From contig NC_091118.1 in the NCBI RefSeq assembly GCF_040183065.1, positions 213,402,529 through 213,466,528 of the forward strand: DNA of 64,000 nucleotides, read 5' to 3'. Position numbers and translations under genes: made by a program. A model generated the notes under the pieces. That model made no database searches, was not told the DNA's origin, and saw only the letters and a program-made list of their open reading frames with translations. The DNA comes from Periplaneta americana. Its lineage: Eukaryota > Arthropoda > Insecta > Blattodea > Blattidae. Below are positions 11,498 through 23,572 of this stretch, one piece after another; the stretch's first letter is position 1; each line of letters begins with the position of its first letter.

Positions 11498-11748
11498 AAC
11501 CTTGCAAGGTATGTACTACAGTACGTTATTTTTCTTTTCCTTCTGACTGTACGGAGATACAGTAGCATGTTGACGTCGTCTGTTTACGTTTAAAACCTGT
11601 TCAGCCAATGGTCTAAATGAAAAAAATGTAACATATAGTAAATGTGCACCTACTTTCAATAATAAGTCATCCCGCATCCAAAATGAGAGTTTATATTTCA
11701 TATGATATCTTGCCTTTTTAAATAAACAGACAAAGTAAATGTAAAATT

Positions 11749-11945
11749 GGTCCACCGCTGTGGAATAATGGTTAGCACGTCTGGCCATGAAACAAGCGGG
11801 CCCAGGTTCAAATCCTCGTTGGGACAAGATACCTGGTTTGGATTTTTCCGGTTTTCCCTCAACCAATTGTAGCAGAATTGCTGAGTAATTTTCGGCGTTG
11901 GACCTCGGACTCATTTCGCCATTATTAATTCACATATCATCATAC
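11749..11945 (+). repeat. tRNA-derived SINE, family 2, diverged
   Basis: Head CCGCTGTGGAATAATGGTTA and B-box region CAGGTTCAAATCCTCG, body TACCTGGTTTGG and TTTTCCCTCAACC, then TTCGGCGTTGGACC. The 3' tail is lost. More diverged than the other family 2 copies. Confidence 0.75.
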
Positions 11946-12872
11946 ATACAATAGCCCGGGTTAAGTTCACGATGCGGCGTGCTGTACTTGTACAAGAGCA
12001 CAGCCGTTCGACTACTCAATCAGTGGTAAGCACAATAAGTCTCAGGCTGGAGTCCAAGCGATCGGGTCCCTCCTCCATAAAAGAGGAAAAAGAAAGTAAA
12101 ATTGTCTGTATATTTTGTTGCAATTTTACTTTATTTTACAATACCTTTATTAAATGATCATATTCCGATATATTGTACCATCGGGGGAAGGATATAAATG
12201 ATGTCCCCCACAATCTTGTTATGTCGGGATTCTATAGTTTTGCTTTCCCCCCTCTCCCCAAGGAAACTGTTTTCTCGTCCGCCTATGTATTGATGAGATT
12301 TTTTTGTATTCGACAGATATTGGAGAAAAAATGGGAATATATACTTAAACGAATCTTAACGTGTTGTTTAAAGGATTAAAATGCCCAAATGCAGTCGGAT
12401 ATTCCGGGGTGAGGGGTAGCGTGTACTATCTGCCCTCCACCCTCAACATAATGTTTTGTACATAGCAGAGGTCTGCATCGGACGTTTTCGCTCGAGCGCC
12501 AAGTAGTTCATAGCATAATCCGATAGGTAGCGCACATGCATGATGGGTAAAATTGTCACGAGCGATAAATCCTCGAACGGCATAAGCCGAGCGTTAGACA
12601 TTCGTTCTTGTTATAGTGATGAACTGTGTACTAACATCATAGATGTTTATCATTTCAAAGCTTTGCATTGTTTAACTAACCTCTCCATAGTACAACTATA
12701 AAACTTGCTTTAAAATGTAATATAAATGTAGTAGGTAAATGTTTTTTTTTTCCCAACACAGAAGTGATTTTGTTTTTGCCACATCTGATAGATGTTATTG
12801 GATGTAAATGTAATTGTTATAAACGGAGAACACAATCACGATAATGCAAGAAATGTATAAAGTTTTCTAGTA

Positions 12873-12925
<53 letters not shown>

Positions 12926-13477
12926 TTGTGTATCAATCTTTGCGTCTGTAACAGTTGTGCAGCATGATTATTCGTTTTATTATATTTTCTGTGACGTTAT
13001 CTCTGTACTAATATTGTTATTAATCTACTGCTATATCAATAATATTTTGTAAAACGTTTCTACATTGTCGCAGTATATAGGCGGAACACTATGTATGGAC
13101 CTGTCATATTATATATGTGGTAAATCAAATATTGAATAATTATTAATTAGCAATAATAACTGTATATCGAAGTTTTTCATACTATTTTATTTATAACTTC
13201 ATGTTCCTGTTTTGGTACGTTCCACTGACTGTTCCATTAAACGTTTGTCATAAACGCAGAAAATAAAGCCTTATTTTTACCGTGTAAGCAAAACATATGT
13301 GTATCTTATCTGTCGCCTTCCATACAAGATAAGACATGTCTGTGAGATGACCTTGTACTGTGCTTCTATTTATTACGAGCGTATCACGACCGGGATCGTA
13401 TCTCACTCGAGGGTGCGACACTCGACCGAGTTCAAGCGAGCGATTTAACTCCAATGCAGGACTCTGGTACATAGCTT
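11946..13477. other. Unassigned spacer with a (TAA)n microsatellite
   Basis: No gene recognised. A (TAA)n run occupies about 12872-12924. Confidence 0.4.
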
Positions 13478-13711
13478 TAAACCACCAACTCAGACTACAG
13501 GCAGGCAGGGTGTTTGAGGGTCTGAGTTCCAGTCTCTCTTTGGCTGATTACTCAGTTAAATTGTTTCCGAGGTTTTCCCAGCGATTTTTGGGTTATCATT
13601 TGGTGAATTCTCGGCCACATCTCGCCAAATAACATCTCACTGTCACTACTCCCATCGTAGCTAAATATTCTAGTATTTGATACAGCGTTCTTAAATAACC
13701 AACTAAAAATG
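13478..13711 (+). repeat. tRNA-derived SINE, family 1, decayed
   Basis: The head is degenerate but the body and tail are clear: GGCTGATTACTCAGTTAAAT, CCGAGGTTTTCCCAGCG, TCTCGCCAAATAACATCTC and a poly-A-ended tail with TTAAATAACCAACTAAAAA. Confidence 0.7.
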
Positions 13712-14195
13712 TGCAAGGGAGGAAACTGAGGTCACTCCACACGTTGGTACGAAGCAATTCAATTAGCAGTTGTTTCGAAACATTTATGTAAGAAAACAGA
13801 ACGGAAGGCAATAAAAGAAACACGTGCAATGAGTGGGAAACATTGGTGGATTTTATTTTCGTCGAAAGTTCGCTCTTTTATTACAGAATATGATATGACC
13901 TCATATACAGTATATTTGAAGATTTAATAAACTTTATTTTCTTAAAAAAAATAAATAAGTGCACAACATTTATAAAATATCACGTGACTCGTAAAAGCCA
14001 TATCATAGTTCTTAGCTTCTTTCACAACTACTGGCTGTTGGATCGTTATTCGTTGTAAAATTTACATTGGCATTACAGTGTCGGCAAAAATGTTTAACGA
14101 CACCAATTCAAAACAGATATTGAGCTGCAGGCCTTGAACTTTGTGGTGAGATGCACATTTTGCTGTTGGATCTGAAAGTACAGTAGAAATGTTAC

Positions 14196-15000
14196 TTTGT
14201 GCGAGATCGTGTGTATTTGCTTGTTTTCCGCACAGAACCAATACGCGGTAAGTGTGAAATACCACATTCAGTATAGCCAACGTAACACACATAACAATTT
14301 CCCTCTTCTTACCGCTTAAGCGCGACATTCATTTTACTGCTTTAGGCTTTTAACATATTATTTTTAGAGACGTTTAACATAGTAATAATTATAAATTGGA
14401 AACTTACCACTGCAATTTCACCTAAATTGCAATGTTAATTATTGTTTTTAAATATTTGCAAAAATTAAGTAAAGTCTACTACTCCACGAAACTTATTGCA
14501 TTCCTGATACAAGTAACATTAAGGAAGCCGTGAAAAAATGAACAAGATTCCAGATGCCGATGTTATTACTGCAATATGTTATATAAATAATATTGTTAAA
14601 ATATTAAAATGAAAAAGAAATAATTACACAACCTTACCGTTTGTTTTAAGTTCGCATTTATAGACTGGGGGAAAAAAAGACAGAGGTATATCACGGCCTG
14701 CTGGAGTATAGTAAACACAGAAAACATTTTATAGCAACAATGTTGAAGAAAGATATTTTGGTTTTTCGAAGTTGCCGTCATTAAACAGAAACCAAGATGG
14801 AAATTTCATTGCAACTAATTAGAAATTCGTCTTTCAGGTATGTAATAAACGATCTTCGCACAAAATAATGTACGATACACGAGCGGTATGTTTGTTTTCA
14901 TGTTCTCGGAAATTAAAAAAGCTCAACTACGTTTCGCTTTTTCAATCTTTTCCTCGAACATGAAAACGTCAACATACCGCTCTTGTAATGTATATTACTA
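14196..15000 (+). repeat. ~0.8 kb dispersed element, copy 1
   Basis: Near-identical to 62720-63531 in direct orientation, with a few substitutions and small indels. The left edge begins TTTGTGCGAGATCG, and a near complement, CGATCTTCGCACAAA, lies at about 14850-14865, suggesting ~15-base terminal inverted repeats of a ~670-base element. The conserved block continues through an imperfect hairpin (14879-14992) built on GAGCGGTATGTT and TTTTCATGTTC. No protein domain recognised. Confidence 0.75.
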
Positions 15001-15301
15001 TTGTAGCAAAAACAAGGGTAACTAGCTCTATCCACTCAAACTTTATGATATTGTTTATAATGCAAAGTGCCCTTAAAAACATAATTTACACATAAAAAAT
15101 GATAACTTGAAAATGGTTTGAGCTAGGTTTCTGAGTTTTTTATACAACCAGATCTACTAGCCTGTCTGCCTGAGCAGAGTTAATATGAATTTCAATGGTT
15201 TTAATGGTAAGACACAACTACCGTACCAGATTTAGTCATTTATTAGTTGCACCAGAAGTGAGATTGACTAAATGAAAGAAATGGTTCAAATAACTGATTA
15301 A

Positions 15302-15445
15302 ATGGCGATCTTACTCGTGTTAATTATGTAAGCATGTGCGGCTTACAGCTGTTTCGGTGCTATTCTACACCATCCTCAGAGCTTACTAGATCTCGGCGCT
15401 GTCTCACCTTCGCTGCCTGTTGTGTGGGTGTTGTTTATCTGGACC
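15302..15445 (-). mobile_element. Penelope-like element 3' end fragment
   Basis: Shares a block with 20240-20360, including TTACTCGTGTTAATTATGTA, GGCTTACAGCTGTTTCGGTG and ACACCATCCTCAGAGC. The second copy continues into a Penelope-type C-terminus, so this is the non-coding end of the same family. Confidence 0.6.
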
Positions 15446-16523
15446 ATTGAAAGCATAGGATGCACCGCCACTGGTGAATTAAAGAATGAAAAATCACAGC
15501 CTTCAAAATGCTGCAAGAGCTTCCTCTGTTTCACGCCATGGCATAGATGAAGTAGCCGTCTAGTTGGGTTCCTGTTATCTTGGCTGTCTGCACATCTTCG
15601 TTACTTGCTGTTAAGTCATGTTAAGTCATGTATAATAAGAATTAAATGCCTTTCAAGCCTGAGAGGAGTGCTCATATGGTGAACCACTAGTAGCTGGTCA
15701 GATGTGAACACCTCGCACACTTTATTGTGCAAGTCGACAGGGCCGATGTTACTGACGTATAACAGAATTGATTTCAGAAGTTGCTGCAGGTGAGTTTGCG
15801 GTTCTTGACTCAATCAATCACCGGTCAGGTGGAAGGAAGCCCAGAAGTGAGAAGTGGAGTCGACAGGTGGCGCACTCGATACTTCAGGCTTGACTGATCA
15901 CTTAGCGTTGCTACAGGCAACCCGCGGACGAAGTTCACTAGGCCCGTACACGCCGAGTTTATTGCCGGGACTCCGACTAACCTTAGAACAAAGTCATTAA
16001 ATGAACTAGAGGCTATCAAATTAAGAGGCAGAAATACACTAATGAGTTCATTGAAGCTTCTCTGTAGCGTATAGGTTTATACAGTGTGTTCGAAATATGC
16101 TGTACAAGGAAAGAAGTGCAGGTCAAACCTGACGGAGAGCGTTGGATTTTAAAGGGCGATAAAGTCGATGAAGTCCTTAGTACAGAACTAAAAATGTGGG
16201 TACTATGTCGTACATTTACGGCATTTAAAAGAACCCTATCTCTAGTAAACAAATCCTGGCTCTCGTTTACAAAATTACGGTATAGACCTAATATATTCTA
16301 AGTCAATTCAAATGTAACTTGTACAAATTGCGAGGATTGTGCTCCACAAACGTATGGTGTACAATTGTACTTTATTGCTCCACATTTAAATTACAAGTAA
16401 AATTGCCCAGTTCAAAAGGAAAACGACTAAAAATTTAAAGTTTTGAGAAACCTGCATTTTAAAGGTTTATGTTGCTGTGAAAAATGAAAGGATCGTTCAA
16501 ATTACTCTAAATTCTGTTAATAA
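15446..16523. other. Unassigned, no gene seen
   Basis: Short frames on both strands have no recognisable domain. Confidence 0.35.
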
Positions 16524-16528
16524 TGGTT

Positions 16529-16530
<2 letters not shown>

Positions 16531-16577
<47 letters not shown>

Positions 16578-16860
16578 TTTATTGCAAAAACAAATACAGG
16601 CCTACATATTGCTTTTTTATATAAAAGCACTCTAGCACCCCCAGAAAGAGTAAGTTACATATTCGTGCTCAGAAGAAATTTCACATGATGTTAAAACAAT
16701 TGTTAAATAACAGAGTAAAAAGTAAAAGAAAGAAAGAAAACGAAAAAACGGATATGATAATAATTGAACTTTAAATTTTCTCTCTAAACAACAATTTTTT
16801 AATTTATTTTTTAAAATAAGGAGCAATAGTAAATATATATACTACAAGTTTCAAATTAGA
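16531..16860 (-). mobile_element. CR1/Jockey-like 3' UTR remnant with (ATT)n tail
   Basis: A (TAA)n run (16531-16576) is followed by TTTATTGCAAAAACAAATAC and ATTCGTGCTCAGAAG, the antisense layout of the CR1-like 3' UTRs seen at 5930 and 35160. No coding part was recognised. Confidence 0.45.
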
Positions 16861-16865
16861 GTGTG

Positions 16866-17085
16866 TTAGGGGAGAGTTGGGTAGTATCGGACATCGGGTA
16901 ATATCGGACAGTGAGTTTCTTTCGTCTACCACCAGATGATAGTACCTGAATGACATGGTTACGTTTCAGTGATGTCGGATACAGAAACGTAACCATGTCA
17001 TTCAGGTACTAACATCTGGTGGTAGATGAAAAAAACGCACTGTCCGATATTACCCGATGTCCGATACTACCCAACTCTCCCCTAA
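16866..17085. repeat. 220 bp foldback (long inverted repeat) element
   Basis: Arms 16866-16967 and 16984-17085 are inverted copies separated by a 16-base loop. The outer 48 bases, beginning TTAGGGGAGAGTTGGGTAGT, are perfectly complementary; the inner ~54 have about six mismatches. A transcript would form a hairpin of roughly 100 base pairs. Presumably a MITE; TTA/TAA edges prevent a firm target-site call. Confidence 0.9.
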
Positions 17086-17283
17086 TTGTATTTTTCACAG
17101 CAACATGAATCTTTAAAATTCAATTTTATTCAAAGTTTATTTAAATTTTGAGTTGTTTGCCATTTGATCTGGGCCGTCGATATATAGGAACAGTCATAGG
17201 CACACAAAATGACTGATCTCCTGTAGCGTGAATTGTTCTAAGTCCACTTCGGATAAGTCCTGAGCCACACGACTAACGAAAGG

Positions 17284-17660
17284 ATGTTTATTTTGCACCT
17301 AATTTACTCCTTGAATATAGCGTATATTTGTTTTTACATTATTTACACAGTAAGAAATGAAGCTGTGCTAGAAAGAGTGGGTGAGGAAAGAATAACGCTG
17401 AAACTGATCAGGAAGAGAGAAAGGAATTGGCTGGGTCACTGGCTGAGAAGAAACTGCCTACTGAAGGATGCACTGGAAGGAATGGTGAACGGGAGAAAAC
17501 TTCGTGGCAGAAGAAGATATCAGATGATAGATGACATTATGATTTATGGATCATATGTTGAGACAAAGAGGAAGGCGGAAAATAGGGAAGATTGAAGAAT
17601 GCTGGGTTTGCAGTGAAAGACCTGTCTTTGGGCAAAACATTATGCATGAATGAATAGATT
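17284..17660 (+). pseudogene. RTE-like retrotransposon tail (family B, copy 1)
   Basis: The frame to 17595 reads RNEAVLERVGEERITLKLI, NWLGHWLRRN, LLKDALEGMVNGRKLRGRRR, matching the C-terminal tail of the copy at 38100 and the copy at 20950. The upstream ~20 residues are non-homologous flank. Only the post-reverse-transcriptase tail survives, followed by a 3' UTR ending near ATGAATGAATAG. Confidence 0.8.
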
Positions 17661-17778
17661 ATTTAAACACTTGATCTATATACAGGTAAGAAAAGCAACA
17701 AACAAACAAAATAAAGGAAAAACAGAGCGGAGTCTTGCATAATAAATTCGTTTTGTTGTTAACCTAAGTTCTCACGGA

Positions 17779-18260
17779 ATGAACCGAAGTCTTCCGAAAG
17801 GGCCTAAGCCTGTCATTTTTTTTTGTCTAAGATGGTACACATATATCAAGAAACAAATACAACAGACTCATCAAAACTGGAATACTAGATGGACGACATG
17901 CACAACCGGATCACTAACAAGAGACACCTACTTCCCAACAATCCACGACCGACTCAAAAGCCATCACTTCAAACCTACTTTCGTAACAATACAGTTTCTT
18001 TCTGGACATGGGAAATTTGGAACTTACTTCGACAGATTCAACATTCCAGCAGACATCGACTCTACATGCTCCTGCCGCGAAGACCTTCACACTGTGAAAC
18101 AGCTTCTGTTTGACTGTCCTGTTATTGAAGCAAAGAGATTTCAAATAAAGACATCTTCTGGACTGCGACACCGAATACAGGACTCCACTATGTGAAGTGA
18201 TCGAAAAACCTTGTTGCTACAGACAATTTATAGACTTGCTAAACTTCATCTATAAAAGAC
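17779..18260 (+). pseudogene. Non-LTR retrotransposon C-terminal fragment
   Basis: Reads TRDTYFPTIHDRL, FLSGHGKFGTYFDRFNI and CSCREDLHTVKQLLFDCP. This is the region after RNase H in Jockey/I/R1-like proteins, including the GHG-x-F motif and the Cys-x-Cys...His...Cys knuckle. The frame stops at 18195, and similarity continues in the same direction after the stop. A TA-flanked element sits just downstream at 18271. Confidence 0.75.
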
Positions 18261-18270
18261 TGTAGATGTA

Positions 18271-19380
18271 CAGGGACATCATTTTATTTTTACTTCAATT
18301 TTTATTGTACTTGAGTTTTTGAATGTACTTCACTCCCACCCTTTCTACCAATGAAGTTCCAACTGTCCTCTACACACAGATCCAAGACCGCATATAGTAA
18401 ACAGGACTGAATTAGTGAGTATAGTACGTTCCAGAAATATGTTCGCGTTTTCCAGTGACGAAAGAGCTTTCAATATTGAATCATATTTTCGCACAGGTAC
18501 TGTCCGTTTGCCTACGTCGCATCCGTATTTCCCCCACCTGCTTCTGCTCGCCCCTCTGTAAAAGCAGGGCTGTCTTAGCTCTTTTCTGAAAACATTAATT
18601 TCTGTTAGGAATTGGACGTTTACGTAATATTATACAACTGTTTAAAATAACTTAAATAAAAGGGCCTTGTTAAGTAATTAACTGTCACGTGACTTCGCTC
18701 ATTTCTACGATCCTGCGGCATAACCACTTGGACGGACAGTAGATAGCATGTCTGAGTAATTTTATCTGTGCGGGTCGGGCAGAAGTGAAGATTGAATTTA
18801 CAGTACGTAATGTACTCTTTTAAAGAGTAGGTATAGAATTATTTGAACATGAGTTACTAGTACGAAGGACGGAAACTGATAATTGGAATTAGATGCAATA
18901 GTCTAAAGTGCGATAATATGCACAAAAGAACTGAAGCCTGTATCGAAATGAAAGGCCACCATTTTCAAATACCTATGTATTTAAATATCCATATTATGAT
19001 TATTTTTCAATTTAACTTCATTCTCTATATTGTACGCTAATGTGCTGTAGACAGTATAATATACACTGCATAATGAATACGTTCGCATGGGTAACTCAGT
19101 TCGTGAGTAAAAACACTCATTGTTAATACAGTACTGCATTAAGATTAAACAAAAACCTAATGAAAATCATCGAACTCGAAATCGCGATATTTCCTAGTTT
19201 ACGTAAATGGATGAACTACTTTTCTTCCCTTCTATATCTAGTAGAGTGATTTGTTTGTGTTTTACGCCAGCATCATCGAACTACAGTCGTGGAAGGGGGT
19301 AGCAATCTGTGTTTCCGGTTCTCTAGAGGTATAGCCAGGTTAATATTAAAAATGTTAATAAAATTAAAATGATGTCCCTG
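18271..19380 (+). mobile_element. 1.1 kb TIR element (CAGGGACATC family), copy A
   Basis: Starts CAGGGACATCATTTTATTTT and ends in the near inverse, AAAATGATGTCCCTG. Both ends are bounded by TA (18269-18270 and 19381-19382). No coding frame over 65 codons shows a domain. Internal sequence recurs at 46528-47104 (same orientation, 5' truncated) and 56548-57613 (opposite orientation, full length). Probably a non-autonomous IS630-Tc1-mariner-type derivative. Confidence 0.85.
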
Positions 19381-19382
19381 TA

Positions 19383-20239
19383 TATTTCACCATTATCTAT
19401 GTAAAAATAAGTAGCTAGTACAGATAAGTAGTATGCCGTGTAACAAAACTAAAATCCTAGCATACCGCTTGGTGAATTAGGGTTTTTTTCCACGGATATT
19501 TAATAGTAATAAGATGGTACACATCATAGTGGCAGAAGGACTTAGCCAACATGCTTAATTTTATGAGTTGTAGTGATGCTAAAGAATATGGGACCACTCA
19601 AAGCCAGTTGCAATGCCGTCTTTGTCCACTGTAAACTGCACTTGTACTGTACTGTTCTAGAGAGAACGGAGTCCAACCAAAGACTCCTGGGCGTAGTCCC
19701 TGTTCACGTATTTAAGAGCAGCAGTTGCAGTACTAACACGCTGTTATAAATTCCCTAGAGCAAACCTCGGTATGGGTTTCTGGGTATTTAGTTTCCAACG
19801 CCTTCTCGACAATCTGTCTTGTCGACACAGATTTCGTTCCGATTCATAAAACGGCCAATACTCCGTGAAACGAAACTAAAAGTCTCTCTCTTCGAACCGT
19901 ATCCATTGCAGTTGGAATGGGACATTACGCTTTATGGAAACTTAGAACCTTTCTTCTTCAGAGCGAGGTCGTGGTTTGGGTGGAATACTTAACCCACCCA
20001 ACAACTACTGGATGCATCGCATTATCTTACGTACATAATGGTACACAAGTTAATGAGAATAGTTTTAGTTAATGCTGGCAGTGGAAGGAACAACCAATAA
20101 TTATTTTTTATTTTGACATACAGCAAGTGACCTGAGTTCGATCCCTGGCCACGTCGTTTTGGAATTTTTTTTATCCATTTTGAATCTTGCGTACACTACT
20201 TTTAACACATGAATATAAGTAATTGATTAGATAGTGGAC
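19383..20239. other. Unassigned, with a possible SINE scrap
   Basis: No gene. Around 20128-20158, GACCTGAGTTCGATCCCTGG and CCACGTCG resemble a SINE B box but the body is absent. Confidence 0.35.
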
Positions 20240-20660
20240 TTACTCGTGTTAATTATGTAAGTCTGTGTGGCTTACAGCTGTTTCGGTGCTTCATCACACC
20301 ATCCTCAGAGCCTACTAGATCTCGGCGTCATCTCGTACTTCACTGCCTGTTATGTGGGTGCGTTTGATTGTTGAAAGATGTTGAAAAGTGGAGTCAAATA
20401 GTGTGTGTGTGTGTGTGTACTGAAATTGATCTGTGTGTTGAGAATTTGATCGGGGTGTGTTTTAGTGTGTCTGTATATTTCATATTCTTCTAGTGTGTTG
20501 ATTTTTTGGTTTTTGGGTTGTATGTGTAGGATTTCCATGTCTGTATTTATGTTATTGTATGTATGGTTAGCATTGGTTATGTGTAGATGTATTGTATCCT
20601 CTTGTTATTGCTTTAATGTGTTCTTTGTAGCGTGTTTGGTCTCTGTATAAACTTCAGGGG
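20240..20660 (-). pseudogene. Penelope-like element, C-terminal fragment
   Basis: On the minus strand: RYKEHIKA (the end of a GIY-YIG endonuclease domain), then, after a frameshift, MEILHIQPKNQKINTLEEYE and IYRHTKTHPDQILNTQ. That last pattern is the usual C-terminus of Penelope-type proteins. The non-coding end at 20240-20360 is shared with 15302. The reverse transcriptase and the GIY-YIG core are absent. Confidence 0.7.
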
Positions 20661-20949
20661 GTTTCACATGAGGACAGAAGTGAAACATCGCTTATGGAAG
20701 GGTGTCCTTAAACGTTTGGTAGGGGCTGTGATCTGTCATCTTCAATACGATAGTAAAAATAGGCTAGGGAGTTGTGCTAGTTTTCGAACCTAATATAGCA
20801 AGAATTTGGGCTTAGGTCTCTGGGACTTAACAGTTACTCGTCTGAGGCAGGATGGTACATCTGTCAGCATCATATACACGTATTCCATCCAGACTAACTT
20901 CTTATTCTTCTCCTTCTTCAATTCCATAATTTTAATAACATCACTTAGA

Positions 20950-21370
20950 AGAATGCTGAAACTGGTCACTGCCTAAAAGAAACGGCCTACTGAAGGATGC
21001 ACTGGAAGAAATGGTGAACGGGAGAAAAACTCGGGGCAGAAGAAGATATCAGATAATAGACGACATTAAGATACATGTATCATATGCGGAGACAAAGAGG
21101 AAGGCGGAAAAGAGAACAGATTGAAAAATACTGGGTTTACAGTGAAAGACTAAAGGCTGGTTCACAATAAACCGGGAACAAAAACTACAACGAGAATAGA
21201 AATAGTGTTAAAATAAATGAATTTAAATGTGAGTATTCACAATTAACTATTGTGAATGCTCACATTTAAATACATTGATTTTAACATTATTTCCGTTCTC
21301 GTTTTTGTTGTCGTTTCCGTTTCCGGTTTATTGTGAACCAGCCTTAACACTTGGGCAGAAAACTATAAAT
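20950..21370 (+). pseudogene. RTE-like retrotransposon tail (family B, copy 2)
   Basis: Near-copy of 17400-17660 (ACTGAAGGATGCACTGGAAG, AGAAGAAGATATCAGATAAT) but out of frame, and split at 21151 by a foldback element; the 3' UTR resumes at about 21346. Confidence 0.75.
21153..21345. repeat. 193 bp foldback element
   Basis: Left edge AAGGCTGGTTCACAATAAAC and right edge GGTTTATTGTGAACCAGCCTT are complementary, and the arms continue to a small centre at about 21245 (CACAATTAACTATTGTG). It is a near-complete palindrome inserted in RTE-B copy 2, probably a MITE. Confidence 0.85.
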
Positions 21371-22483
21371 GAATGAAACAAAGAACATATTTTTATAATA
21401 CAATTTGCGAGGGATTCCAGGTTAAAAAATTAAAAGCTACTGATTTTTAGGTATTTAGAAGGTAAAGGTTAGGCCTACTCTTTTCTCACACATAAAGCAT
21501 AATTTTCAGGAGTTTAAATGCTAGGTAATATCCTTTCGAAAATACATAATTCGATATACTGATAAATACTAGCAAACCTTTACAGCAAGGGGAAAAAACC
21601 CTTTACATTTACATGTGAAAATATTTGGTCGTTTCGTGTCTCTAACTGTATGTATGTTCTTTTTTGAAACGATGAAATGACTCTTGTCTACTGAAAGCTT
21701 TTGCATTATAACTCCCATGAGAGAAAACCTTTGCAACCACTCAGCTGTTGATTGAACGGAGATCCATGAATAGGGTTTATGTATGTAGAAACCGATTACT
21801 ACGAAATTTAAATACGTTCTGAAATCACTAATAGCCTTATTCCCAGACTTTGCACAGCATTCAGAAGGAAATTCTACGAAATTACTTCAATCTTCTCTGA
21901 GGGTTGTCAATTTTCCACTGTAGGGCAGACTCTGCTAATTTCGTGACACTAAGGTTTTAGTGCAAAAATAAGGTTCAAATAAAAAAAAATAGATTTTTTT
22001 AATGTACGTACATTATTAGGTTTCAGGAAGTTGTATGTTAGGACTTTTACCTCCAATAAATTTATACTGCAGTGCACTTCTCATAATGAACTTTCCCGTC
22101 GTTTAGGGTCAACGAAATGAAGTACAACTTTTACAGTCGGTAGAGAGAACATGGAATATTATGAAAATGCCGTCGCCGGAATAACGATTTAAGTAGAGTT
22201 AAGTTGATATTGCATCCAGCGTCTCAATTATTCATTATCAATTTACTAAATTCATAATTTTTTTACAATACTGGTACATTATAAGCTACATCTATTTGAT
22301 ACTATTTTGTTTTCTTTTATTTGCTTTGATGACTTACATACTCCTATTTTACAATTGCCGCTCATGTAAATAATCATCAATAAATTATAAGTTAAATTGT
22401 TCATTTATATTTATGTGAAGAAAGAGCTTTGATAGACATGTAATCTGTCTACTTTCCTGTAGGTCATTATGAATGAATGGATG
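21371..22483. other. Unassigned, no gene seen
   Basis: AT-rich DNA with no supported feature. Confidence 0.4.
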
Positions 22484-22640
22484 AATGAATAAATAAATAA
22501 AAGAACAAATAAATAAATAAATAAATATTATAAATACATAAATAAATATTATAAATACATAAATAAATATTATAAATAAATAAATACATAAATACGTAAA
22601 TACATAAATAATAAATAATTTTTTTTATTTTATTTAGTTA

Positions 22641-22878
22641 TTTTACGACGCTGTATCAACATCTCAGGTTATTTAGCGTCTGAATGAAATGAAGATGATA
22701 ATGCCGGTGAAATTTATCTAGGGTCCAGCACCGAAAATTACCCAGCATTTGCTCGTATTGGGTTGAGGGAAAACCCCAGAAAAAACCTCAACCAGGTAAC
22801 TTTCCCCGACCGGGATTCGAACCCGGGCCACCTGGTTTCGCGGTCAGACGCACTGACCGTTACTCCACAGGTGTGGAG
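22641..22878 (-). repeat. tRNA-derived SINE, family 2, antisense, inside the array
   Basis: Antisense copy with TTTTACGACGCTGTATCAAC, CCGGGATTCGAACCCGGGCC and CACTGACCGTTACTCC. It shares several private variants with the copy at 23335, so the two probably arose by duplication of this array segment. Confidence 0.9.
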
Positions 22879-23334
22879 AATAAATAAATAATAAATAAGT
22901 AAATAAGAAAATAAATAAATACATAAATAAATAAATATTATAAATACATAAATAAGTAAATAAATAAATAAGTAAATAAATAAATACATAAATAAATAAA
23001 TATTATAAATACATAAAACATAAATAAATATATAAATAAATAAACATTGTAAATACATAAATAAATAAATACATGAATAAATAAATATTACAAATAAATA
23101 ATAAATAACTAAGTAAATAAGTAAATAAATAAATAAATATTATAAATAAATATGTATATAAATAAATATTATAAATACATAAAACACAAATAAATACATA
23201 AATAAATAAACATTATAAATACATAAATAAATAAACATTATAAATACATAAATAAATAAGTAAAGAAATAAGTAAATACATAAATAAATATTATAAATAA
23301 ATAAATAAATATTTTTTTTTATTTTATTTAGTTA

Positions 23335-23572
23335 TTTTACGACGCTGTATCAACATCTCAGGTTATTTAGCGTCTGAATGAAATGAAGATGATAATGCCG
23401 GTGAAATTTATCTAGGGTCCAGCACCGAAAATTACCCAGCATTTGCTCGTATTGGGTTGAGGGAAAACCCCAGAAAAAACCTCAACCAGGTAACTTGTCC
23501 CGACCGGGATTCGAACCCGGGCCACCTGGTTTCGCGGCCAGACGCACTGACCGTTACTCCACAGGTGTGGAG
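23335..23572 (-). repeat. tRNA-derived SINE, family 2, antisense, second copy in the array
   Basis: Only about three bases differ from the copy 694 bases upstream, and the flanking TTTATTTTATTTAGTTA is also shared. Confidence 0.9.
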
